Positions 1-7,320 of a stretch of DNA of 64,000 nucleotides are shown here, piece by piece. Each line of letters begins with the position of its first letter. Within the stretch, counting starts at the first letter, position 1. Source of the DNA: Flavobacterium amnicola (GTDB lineage: Bacteria > Bacteroidota > Bacteroidia > Flavobacteriales > Flavobacteriaceae); NCBI RefSeq assembly GCF_004122165.1, contig NZ_SBKO01000001.1, positions 868,001-932,000 of the forward strand, written 5' to 3'. The notes under the pieces were generated by a model. The model did no database searches and was not told the DNA's origin. It saw only the letters and a list, made by a program, of their open reading frames with translations. The position numbers and the translations under genes were made by a program.

Positions 1-410
1 AACGGAGAAAGTCTGTATTTTTTTTCTAAATGTGGTAATAATTCGGTGCCGATAAATTCGAAAAAAGCAGCTCCTTTCCCTTTTGGTAATCCCGTATTTT
101 CATCAAATTCGGAATCGTCATAACGCTCGTTGTTCTTGTTTTGTCCAATTCCAACCAAAACAACATCAGGCATATCGTCCCAATATTTTCCATAGGTTAG
201 ATTGCCATCAAAAATGCCAAATAAATATTCGCTATCCAAAACCAGCACCATAGGATATACTCGTTCTGGGTTTTTATCATAATTTGCGGGTAGTTTTACG
301 GTGATTTCTCTTTTAGCTCCCAATTTTGCTGAGTAAAACTGGTCTACAGTAGTTTGAGATACAAGTGTGATGGAAAAGAATAAGGCTACACTTAGGAAAA
401 TATTTTTCAT
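1..410 (-). CDS. Putative alpha/beta-hydrolase esterase, secreted, cut by window edge
   Basis: An open frame begins with ATG at 410 on the minus strand and runs off the left edge, giving the first 136 residues. Residues 1-19 (MKNIFLSVALFFSITLVSQ) look like a signal peptide. The mature part has the pattern of the 'putative esterase' alpha/beta-hydrolase family (D-esterase or feruloyl-esterase type): a strand leading into PAxYD, then YPMVLVLDSEYLF, then DVVLVGIGQNKNNERY. The nucleophile serine and the rest of the catalytic triad would lie outside the window, so activity cannot be judged. It follows the flippase-like gene by 44 nt on the same strand and may be the last gene of the panC-panD transcript. 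The family call rests on overall pattern only. Confidence 0.7.
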   Translation of the reverse strand, partial: MKNIFLSVALFFSITLVSQTTVDQFYSAKLGAKREITVKLPANYDKNPERVYPMVLVLDSEYLFGIFDGNLTYGKYWDDMPDVVLVGIGQNKNNERYDDSEFDENTGLPKGKGAAFFEFIGTELLPHLEKKYRLSP

Positions 411-454
411 AACTTAAATTATTACATTGCTGATAGAAAGAGCAAGATAATAAT

Positions 455-1417
455 TTATTTCTTTCGAGTCACTATTGGCAATAGCAAAAAGGCAAATATT
501 CCCATTAAAATAGTGATCAGTAATTGGGAAGTCCAAATTATCCAACCGAAAGCGTTACCCGCTTCCAAAGGAATGCTGTATAAAAAGAGAATTTTAGCAA
601 TTAAAACAGGGAAAAATCCAAAGCCACCATTGGTAAATGACATGGTTAATCCGCCAATAACGAAGGCAACTATTATCGTTCCGATGCTTATGTTGCTGGT
701 AGCTTCAAGGGAAAACACGGTGATGTAAAACATCAGGATATAGGACAGCCAAATCAACAAGGTAAAAAACAAATATTTCCATTTATTGGGCATGTGCATG
801 ACACTGAAAATACCTTCTTTTAATCCTGTTACTTTGGTTTTAAAAAGTAAAATATATTTCCAATTGGAATAGCTGTACAATAAGACAAAGGTCAAAAATA
901 AAACCAACCCAATGATCAGGATAGTAATCAGTTTTGAAACAGGAATGTAAAATAATAGAAAATTTTTAAGAGTGTGAAATTCTAGTGCTAACGCCGTGAA
1001 TACAAAAGCCAACAAAAAGAATAAATCGACAATTCTTTCTGCAATAATGGTTCCAAAAGCCTTATCAAAAGGAACGTCTTGGTATTTTTTCAGAATTAAG
1101 GCTCTTGAAAATTCACCCGAACGTGGTATGGTCAAATTCACAAAATAACCCACACTTACCGCTAATAGATTCAATTTGAAGTTTGGCGTAACACCAATTT
1201 CGGTTAAGGAATATTTCCAACGATAGGCTCTGAAAATATAACTGAAGACTGCAATTACTAAGGAGATTAAGACGTAATTGTAATTGGCTGTTTTAAAATA
1301 GCTTTTCATTTGAGCAATTTGCTCAGGAGAAAAAGAATTGTAAGTGTAATAGGTGAGTCCAGCCCCTAGTAATAAAGGAATAATAATGCCAGCATAGGAA
1401 CTAACTTTTGCTTTCAA
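455..1417 (-). CDS. Flippase-like domain membrane protein (LPG synthase TM region family)
   Basis: A 320-residue integral membrane protein with about eight hydrophobic segments. It resembles the UPF0104 family, also called the lysylphosphatidylglycerol synthase transmembrane or flippase-like domain. Visible family features are VNLTIPRSGEFSRA near residue 95, the IIAERIVDLFF segment near 123, and GGLTMSFTNGGFGFFPV near 256. It has no cytosolic aminoacyl-transferase domain, so it is not a complete MprF. The likely role is lipid or polyprenyl-lipid translocation, but the substrate is unknown. The start is a TTG placed 2 nt after the panD stop, and I see no in-frame ATG near the beginning, so translation is probably coupled to panD. 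Confidence 0.8.
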   Translation of the reverse strand: MKAKVSSYAGIIIPLLLGAGLTYYTYNSFSPEQIAQMKSYFKTANYNYVLISLVIAVFSYIFRAYRWKYSLTEIGVTPNFKLNLLAVSVGYFVNLTIPRSGEFSRALILKKYQDVPFDKAFGTIIAERIVDLFFLLAFVFTALALEFHTLKNFLLFYIPVSKLITILIIGLVLFLTFVLLYSYSNWKYILLFKTKVTGLKEGIFSVMHMPNKWKYLFFTLLIWLSYILMFYITVFSLEATSNISIGTIIVAFVIGGLTMSFTNGGFGFFPVLIAKILFLYSIPLEAGNAFGWIIWTSQLLITILMGIFAFLLLPIVTRKK

Positions 1418-1419
1418 AA

Positions 1420-1770
1420 TTATTGTAACAAGTTGGTTTCTTCGTTTGGAAAAACGATGGCAGGTTTAAAACTTTTGGCTTCTGCAATATCAAGACTACC
1501 GTAGGCAATAATGATGATGATATCGTCTTTGTGTACTTTACGAGCGGCGGGTCCGTTTAGTGTGATTTCGCCACTATTTCTTGGTCCGGTAATTGCATAG
1601 GTTTCCAATCTTTCGCCATTGTTAATGTTTACGATAGATACTTTTTCACCTTCAAAAATATTGGAAGCCTCCATTAAAGCTTCGTCAATAGTAATACTGC
1701 CAATATAATTTAAATCGGCACCTGTTACCCTTACTCGGTGTATTTTAGATTTTACAACTTGAATTCGCAT
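1420..1770 (-). CDS. panD: Aspartate 1-decarboxylase (pantothenate pathway)
   Basis: This enzyme converts L-aspartate to beta-alanine, the amine used by PanC next door. The 116-residue length is normal for the family. Gly24-Ser25 in YIGSITID is the self-cleavage site that makes the pyruvoyl cofactor from Ser25. Other family landmarks are KIHRVRVT near residue 9, NNGERLETY near 50 and [16 protein letters not shown] near 62, ending in the D-x-I-I-I-I-A-Y segment. The gene lies 14 nt downstream of panC on the same strand and 2 nt upstream of the flippase-like gene, which indicates one operon. Confidence 0.97.
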   Translation of the reverse strand: MRIQVVKSKIHRVRVTGADLNYIGSITIDEALMEASNIFEGEKVSIVNINNGERLETYAITGPRNSGEITLNGPAARKVHKDDIIIIIAYGSLDIAEAKSFKPAIVFPNEETNLLQ

Positions 1771-1784
1771 ACTGCAAAATTAAA

Positions 1785-2633
1785 TTATTTTAATGAAATG
1801 TTATCTATCAAACGAATATTGTTTACAAAAACAGCAATAAAACCTCTGTATTGTTTCGATTTGCTCTTTCTTTTGCATTCTAAAAGTGTTTTTTCATCGG
1901 CAATTTCGAAATATTCCAAAGTAAACAGAGATTGTTTTTTAAACTGATTGGTGACCCAATCGCTTACTTGTTTAGCACTTTTTTTGCCAAACAATTGTTT
2001 GGCTTCTTTTATGATTTTGTAAATAATCGCTGCATTTTTTCTTTCCTCTGCCGAAAGCCTTTCGTTGCGAGAACTCATCGCCAAACCATTGGCTTCTCTA
2101 TAAATGGCACAACCAATAATATTGACGGGCATTCGGTGTTTTTCGACTAATTTCTTTACAATTTGGAGTTGTTGAAAGTCTTTTTCGCCAAAATAGGCAT
2201 TGGTGGGTAAGACAATTTCGAAGAGTTTTTTGACAATAGTCCCAACGCCATCAAAATGGCCGGGACGGTGTTTGCCTTCCATTTGGAATTCCAATCCGTC
2301 GTAATCAAAGGATTTAGAATTGGTATTTCCTTCGTAAATATCTTCAACGGAAGGCGCATAAACGATAATGTCTTTGTTTAAACCGTTTATTTTTTCTAAA
2401 TCGACTTCTAAAGTTCGAGGGTATTTTTTTAAATCTTCGGGATTATTAAACTGCGTCGGATTTACAAAAATACTCACCACAGTAACCGCATTGTTTTCCA
2501 ATGATTCGGTCATCAAAGAAAGATGTCCTTGATGTAAAGCGCCCATCGTAGGAACAAATCCTATTGTCTTTTTTTGCTCTAAAAAAGTTTTTAAGTGCGA
2601 TTTTAATTCGTTTTGTTTAACAAAAATGGGCAT
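1785..2633 (-). CDS. panC: Pantothenate synthetase
   Basis: This enzyme condenses pantoate and beta-alanine with ATP to give pantothenate, through a pantoyl-adenylate. It is 282 residues, the usual length. The nucleotidyl-transferase HxGH motif is H34-Q-G-H37 in FVPTMGALHQGHLSLM. The second ATP-binding site is the KMSKS-like AMSSRNERL near residue 190. Pantoate-binding segments VSIFVNPTQFN and GVGTIVKKLF are present. It is the first gene of the panC-panD-flippase run and is divergent from the glycogen-synthase-like gene at 2741, with about 107 nt between the two starts. Confidence 0.98.
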   Translation of the reverse strand: MPIFVKQNELKSHLKTFLEQKKTIGFVPTMGALHQGHLSLMTESLENNAVTVVSIFVNPTQFNNPEDLKKYPRTLEVDLEKINGLNKDIIVYAPSVEDIYEGNTNSKSFDYDGLEFQMEGKHRPGHFDGVGTIVKKLFEIVLPTNAYFGEKDFQQLQIVKKLVEKHRMPVNIIGCAIYREANGLAMSSRNERLSAEERKNAAIIYKIIKEAKQLFGKKSAKQVSDWVTNQFKKQSLFTLEYFEIADEKTLLECKRKSKSKQYRGFIAVFVNNIRLIDNISLK

Positions 2634-2655
2634 ATAAAAATCATTAAATGATATG

Positions 2656-2663
2656 CAAACTTA
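2656..2663 (-). promoter_or_regulatory. Candidate -7 element for panC
   Basis: On the minus strand this reads TAAGTTTG, matching the Bacteroidota -7 consensus TAnnTTTG, 22 nt before the panC ATG. No TTG stands at the usual -33 distance, so support is only moderate. Confidence 0.45.
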
Positions 2664-2694
2664 CTATTTTAGTCAATATCTTCATAAATTTTTG

Positions 2695-2702
2695 TAATTT
2701 TG
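2695..2702 (+). promoter_or_regulatory. Candidate -7 element for the 2741 gene cluster
   Basis: TAATTTTG matches TAnnTTTG and lies 38 nt before the ATG at 2741. A -33 TTG is not evident. Together with the panC element it makes a divergent promoter region of about 100 nt. Confidence 0.45.
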
Positions 2703-2740
2703 CATGGATTTGTGTTCAATAAACAAAACAAAAAATAAAC

Positions 2741-3550
2741 ATGGAGGATAAAAGGATTTTGTATGTATCATCCGAAGTAGTGCCCTATCTAGCTGAAAAT
2801 GAGGTTTCTTTAATGTCGTATGACATACCGAAAATGATAAATGACCAAGGTGGACAAATTCGTATTTTTATGCCACGCTATGGTAATGTGAATGAGAGAA
2901 GACACCAGTTACACGAAGTAATTCGTTTGTCTGGTATGAATTTAGTAGTGAATGATGTAGATATGCCGCTTATTATTAAAGTTGCTTCCATTCCTAAAGA
3001 AAGAATTCAGGTGTATTTTATTGATAATGACGAGTACTTTAAGCGTAAAGCTACTTTTACAGATGAAGATGGTGTTTTGTTTTCAGATAATGATGAAAGA
3101 GCTATTTTCTTTGCAAAAGGAGTGGTAGAAACGGTAAAGAAACTAAACTGGGTTCCTGATATTATTCATGTACAAGGTTGGATGGCTGCCATGCTGCCGA
3201 TTTACATGAAGCACTATTATAAAGATGAGGCATTATTTGCCGATACTAAGATCGTAACTTCTGTTTTTAATCAAGGTTTCGAAGGGACTTTGGATCCAGA
3301 AATGGGTAAAAAAGTACAATTTGACGGAGTGCCCGAAAGTGCAATTCAAGAGTTAGATAATCCTACTTTCGAGAACATTATGATGGCGTCTATCAACCAT
3401 TCTGATGGAGTGGTTATTGCCTCTGAAAACATTACTCCAAATTTAACAAAATTTATAGAAGCTTCAAAAAAACCTTTACTACCTTTCGCTCCGAAAGAAA
3501 AGTATGCCGAGGCATATACTGAATTTTATAAAAATCAAATCTTAGGTTAA
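2741..3550 (+). CDS. Glycogen/starch synthase-like protein, N-terminal half only
   Basis: At 269 residues it aligns by eye with the N-terminal Rossmann half of GT5 glycogen synthases. It has ILYVSSEVVPYL at the start, the GGQIRIFMPRYGNVN segment near residue 37, a VYFIDNDEYF segment near 92, FFAKGVVETVKKLNWVPDIIHVQGW near 122, and MASINHSDGVVIAS near 215. Two things are missing. The KTGG-type ADP-glucose-binding motif expected near residue 15 is replaced by LAENEV, and the entire C-terminal GT-B half of about 200 residues is absent. The gene ends with a normal stop 4 nt before a DUF4270 gene, so this is probably the native form and not a fragment. It may have lost synthase activity; a regulatory or sugar-binding role is a guess. 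Confidence 0.75.
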   Translation: MEDKRILYVSSEVVPYLAENEVSLMSYDIPKMINDQGGQIRIFMPRYGNVNERRHQLHEVIRLSGMNLVVNDVDMPLIIKVASIPKERIQVYFIDNDEYFKRKATFTDEDGVLFSDNDERAIFFAKGVVETVKKLNWVPDIIHVQGWMAAMLPIYMKHYYKDEALFADTKIVTSVFNQGFEGTLDPEMGKKVQFDGVPESAIQELDNPTFENIMMASINHSDGVVIASENITPNLTKFIEASKKPLLPFAPKEKYAEAYTEFYKNQILG

Positions 3551-3554
3551 AAAA

Positions 3555-5189
3555 ATGAATACCAATATTTTAAAAACTCTTGCAGTTGTTTTTGCTACTG
3601 TACTTTTTGTGTCGTGCGATAATGATTATAACTCAATTGGTGGAAGCGTTATAGGGGATAGAAATTACGATTTTAATGACGGGGAAGATTTTTCCGTTTA
3701 TGCATACAACTCTAAATTAGGTCCTGTACAAACGAATAAGTTGCCGGTGCATCAGTTAGGGTATTTAGAAAATGATAAATTTGAAACGACTACAGCAAAT
3801 TTTGTAACTCAACTTGATTTAGCAAAAGAAGCTCCTGTTTTTACTACTAATATTGCAATTGATAGTGTAGTATTGACAGTGCCTTATTTCAGCAGAAAAA
3901 GAACTTTAGAGGTAACGGGTAGAAGTACTTATAGACTAGATTCAATTTATTCCAATGCAACTACAATTGATCCAATCGGACTGAAAATTTTCAGAAACGG
4001 ATATACTTTAAGTGATTTTGATGCTTCTAATCCTTCTTCTAGTGCGCAATATTATTCCAATCAAGACGGACTTTTTGATGCAGCGAAAGTAAGCCCAGCA
4101 GATCCAGTATACGATAATCCTGCTTTTGTACCAAGTGATAAAGAATTTGTAAAATATAAGGTTGAAAATTTGGTAATGATGCCAAAAACCGCCGAAAACA
4201 TAGAAAGTAGAGCTGCGCCTAGAATGCGTTTGATGTTAGATCCTGTAAAGTTTGGTTCAACGATTTTGAATGCAGGTGCTTCTAATTTAGCGACTAACGA
4301 TGCCTTTAAAAATTTTTATAAAGGACTATATTTTCAAACGCAAACAGTCTCTGGTAGTAGAGGAAGTATGATGATGTTGGACTTTTCCAAAGGAAATGTA
4401 ACGATTTATTACAAACAAGATAAAATATCGGGTCAGCCTTCGGTTAAAGCAATGAAAGAATTGACCTTGAATTTTTCAGCAAACAATGTTAATTTGTTTA
4501 ATCATGCCAACGATGTATATTCTACACCCGCTTCTGCACCAATTGCAGGAACCAATGGACATGAAAACTTGTATTTAAAAGGAGGAGAAGGGTCAACGAC
4601 CTTCGTAGAATTATTTCCTACATTTAGTGAGTTAGAAAATCTTTGGAATTTAAGTAAAACGAAAGGCCTTTTAATTAATGATGCCTACTTGACTTTTACA
4701 GTCAATGAAACCGCTACAGGTGTAGGTTCGGGTTATAAGTTTCATCCGAATCGCGTGTATTTGTATGACGCTGATACCAATAAAAGATTGTATGACTACA
4801 ATTTCGACAATTCCATAAACACTGCTTTCCCTAAATTAGCAAAGTATATTTTTGGCGGAATTTTAAGTGATAAAAAGACCTACAAAATTAGAGTTACCGA
4901 ACATATTGCTAATTTGTTAAAATCGAAAGATTTAGCAGAATTGAAAGAAAAAAATGTTAGATTGGGATTGGTAATTTCGGAAGATATTAATGAAGTAAGG
5001 TATGCTATGCTGAAAACATCACAAACAGTTTCAAACACTCAAGGCATTTCAAAAATAATTACCCAATACCCTATGGCGGCGGTAATAAATCCTTTAGGAA
5101 CGATATTGTTTGGAAACGTACCTTCAACCGATGTTGCAAATTACGATAAAAGAGTTCGATTTAAAATTAGCTATACCAAACCAAATTAA
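3555..5189 (+). CDS. DUF4270-type lipoprotein
   Basis: A 544-residue envelope protein with a lipoprotein signal. The hydrophobic stretch ends in LFVSC at residue 21, followed by DNDYNSIGGSVIGD, so the mature protein would be lipid-anchored at Cys21. The SIGGSVIGD start and the later mixed beta-strand pattern fit the DUF4270 family, common in Flavobacteriia and of unknown function. It sits between the half glycogen synthase (4 nt gap) and glmS (10 nt gap), so the three are very likely co-transcribed. The link to sugar or cell-envelope precursor metabolism is inferred from glmS only. Confidence 0.8.
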   Translation: MNTNILKTLAVVFATVLFVSCDNDYNSIGGSVIGDRNYDFNDGEDFSVYAYNSKLGPVQTNKLPVHQLGYLENDKFETTTANFVTQLDLAKEAPVFTTNIAIDSVVLTVPYFSRKRTLEVTGRSTYRLDSIYSNATTIDPIGLKIFRNGYTLSDFDASNPSSSAQYYSNQDGLFDAAKVSPADPVYDNPAFVPSDKEFVKYKVENLVMMPKTAENIESRAAPRMRLMLDPVKFGSTILNAGASNLATNDAFKNFYKGLYFQTQTVSGSRGSMMMLDFSKGNVTIYYKQDKISGQPSVKAMKELTLNFSANNVNLFNHANDVYSTPASAPIAGTNGHENLYLKGGEGSTTFVELFPTFSELENLWNLSKTKGLLINDAYLTFTVNETATGVGSGYKFHPNRVYLYDADTNKRLYDYNFDNSINTAFPKLAKYIFGGILSDKKTYKIRVTEHIANLLKSKDLAELKEKNVRLGLVISEDINEVRYAMLKTSQTVSNTQGISKIITQYPMAAVINPLGTILFGNVPSTDVANYDKRVRFKISYTKPN

Positions 5190-5199
5190 TTAATAAATT

Positions 5200-7047
5200 A
5201 TGTGTGGAATTGTTGGATACATAGGACATAGAGAAGCTTATCCAATTGTAATAAAAGGATTAAAGCGACTTGAATATAGAGGTTATGACAGTGCTGGTTT
5301 AGTGCTTTATGACGGAAAAGATTTAAAATTATCGAAAACCAAAGGAAAAGTTTCCGACCTTGAAGCCAAAGCAGAGAAGGAAATCACTCAAAATGGTTCT
5401 ATTGGGATTGGTCACACGCGTTGGGCTACTCACGGTGTTCCAAACGATGTTAACTCACACCCACACCTTTCTAATTCTGGCAACTTAGCTATTGTGCATA
5501 ACGGAATTATTGAAAATTATGAACCCCTGAAGAAAGAGCTAATTAATAGAGGATATGTGTTCCATTCGGACACCGATACCGAAGTTTTAGTCAATTTGAT
5601 TGAAGAAGTTCAGAAAAAAGAAAATATCAAACTTGGAAAAGCAGTTCAAATTGCATTAAATCAAGTAGTTGGTGCTTATGCAATTTGTGTTTTTGATAAA
5701 CAAAAACCAGATGAAATTATTGTAGCCCGTTTGGGTAGCCCTTTGGCTATCGGAATTGGTGAAAATGAATTTTTTATTGCATCTGATGCTTCACCTTTTA
5801 TAGAATACACTTCTAATGCTATTTATTTGGAAGACGAAGAAATGGCAATCGTGCGTATGCACAAGGATTTAAAAATTCGCAAAATCAAAGATGATTCATT
5901 AGTGGATCCTTATATTCAAGAACTTCAAATGAATTTGGAGCAAATTGAAAAAGGGGGTTATGATCATTTCATGATGAAGGAAATCTACGAACAACCAAGC
6001 GTAATTAAAGATACTTACCGTGGTCGTTTGCATTCTAACGAAGGCCTGATTAAAATGGCGGGTATTGAAGATAATTTAGAAAAATTCACCAATGCGCAGC
6101 GTATTTTAATTATTGCTTGTGGTACTTCTTGGCATGCTGGCTTAGTAGCTGAATATGTTTTTGAAGAATTTACCAGAATTCCTGTTGAAGTAGAATATGC
6201 ATCTGAATTCAGATATAGAAATCCAATTATTAACGAAAAAGATGTTGTCATTGCGATTTCACAATCGGGTGAAACTGCCGATACCTTAGCGGCAATTAAA
6301 TTAGCCAAAGAAAAAGGAGCGTTTGTGTTTGGTGTTTGTAATGTTGTAGGTTCTTCCATTTCTAGAGAATCACATGCTGGGGCATATACGCATGCTGGAC
6401 CAGAAATTGGGGTAGCTTCAACTAAAGCATTTACGACTCAGATTACAGTGTTAACTATGATTGCTTTGCGTTTAGCACAAGCAAAAGGAACCTTGTCAAA
6501 ATCTGATTTCCATAGATATTTATCGGAACTAGAAGCAATTCCTGAAAAAGTAGAAGAAGCTTTAAAAACCAATGAGGTGGCTAAAGAAATTGCTTCTGTT
6601 TATAAAGATGCTACCAATTGTTTGTATCTGGGCAGAGGTTATAACTTTCCAGTAGCCTTAGAAGGAGCCTTAAAACTAAAAGAAATATCGTATATACACG
6701 CAGAAGGATATCCGGCTGCTGAAATGAAACACGGACCGATTGCTTTAATTGATGAACAAATGCCAGTTGTTGTTATTGCGCCTAAACAAGGACATTATGA
6801 CAAAGTGGTGAGTAATGTACAGGAAATTAAGTCAAGAAGTGGTAAAATCATTGCTATTGTGACCAAAGGCGACGAACAAGTTCGCAATTTGGCCGATCAC
6901 GTGATCGAAATTCCAGAAACTTCCGATGCTTTATCTCCGTTGTTGACTACCATTCCATTGCAATTATTATCGTATCATATTGCGGTGATGAGAGGATGTA
7001 ATGTCGATCAACCTAGAAATTTAGCAAAATCAGTTACCGTAGAATAA
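5200..7047 (+). CDS. glmS: Glutamine--fructose-6-phosphate aminotransferase (isomerizing)
   Basis: This enzyme makes glucosamine-6-phosphate from fructose-6-phosphate and glutamine, the entry step to UDP-GlcNAc for peptidoglycan and lipid A. It is 615 residues, full length. The class II glutaminase domain starts with MCGIVGYIG, so Cys2 becomes the N-terminal nucleophile, and it has GHTRWATHG near residue 73. Two SIS sugar-isomerase domains follow, with IACGTSWHAG near 305, ISQSGETADT near 352 and ALKLKEISYIHAEGYPAAEMKHGP near 490. The C-terminus QPRNLAKSVTVE is the conserved end. It is the last gene of the 2741 cluster and is followed by a strong terminator. Confidence 0.98.
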   Translation: MCGIVGYIGHREAYPIVIKGLKRLEYRGYDSAGLVLYDGKDLKLSKTKGKVSDLEAKAEKEITQNGSIGIGHTRWATHGVPNDVNSHPHLSNSGNLAIVHNGIIENYEPLKKELINRGYVFHSDTDTEVLVNLIEEVQKKENIKLGKAVQIALNQVVGAYAICVFDKQKPDEIIVARLGSPLAIGIGENEFFIASDASPFIEYTSNAIYLEDEEMAIVRMHKDLKIRKIKDDSLVDPYIQELQMNLEQIEKGGYDHFMMKEIYEQPSVIKDTYRGRLHSNEGLIKMAGIEDNLEKFTNAQRILIIACGTSWHAGLVAEYVFEEFTRIPVEVEYASEFRYRNPIINEKDVVIAISQSGETADTLAAIKLAKEKGAFVFGVCNVVGSSISRESHAGAYTHAGPEIGVASTKAFTTQITVLTMIALRLAQAKGTLSKSDFHRYLSELEAIPEKVEEALKTNEVAKEIASVYKDATNCLYLGRGYNFPVALEGALKLKEISYIHAEGYPAAEMKHGPIALIDEQMPVVVIAPKQGHYDKVVSNVQEIKSRSGKIIAIVTKGDEQVRNLADHVIEIPETSDALSPLLTTIPLQLLSYHIAVMRGCNVDQPRNLAKSVTVE

Positions 7048-7080
7048 TCTACCAAAACTAATTTTTACAATACATTTTAA

Positions 7081-7105
7081 AGCGAGATTATTCTCGCTTT
7101 TTTTT
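7081..7105 (+). terminator. Rho-independent terminator after glmS
   Basis: A 7-bp stem AGCGAGA/TCTCGCT with a TTAT loop is followed by seven T. It lies 33 nt after the glmS stop. Confidence 0.9.
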
Positions 7106-7320
7106 GCAGTAAAATCAAAAAAAACATTTATTATGCACGCATAATTAGTTTGTTTTTAATTAAAATGTCAAAATGTTAAATAAAAATTAAAAATCGGTCT
7201 TAAAATCATTTAGATAAAATTTCTAAAATAGCGACTCTTGTTGAGTTTTCTTTCCTTTTTTTACGATTTTAATAAAAAAAGTCGTATTTTGGCTTCTTAA
7301 ACCAACAAAATTCAAAACGA

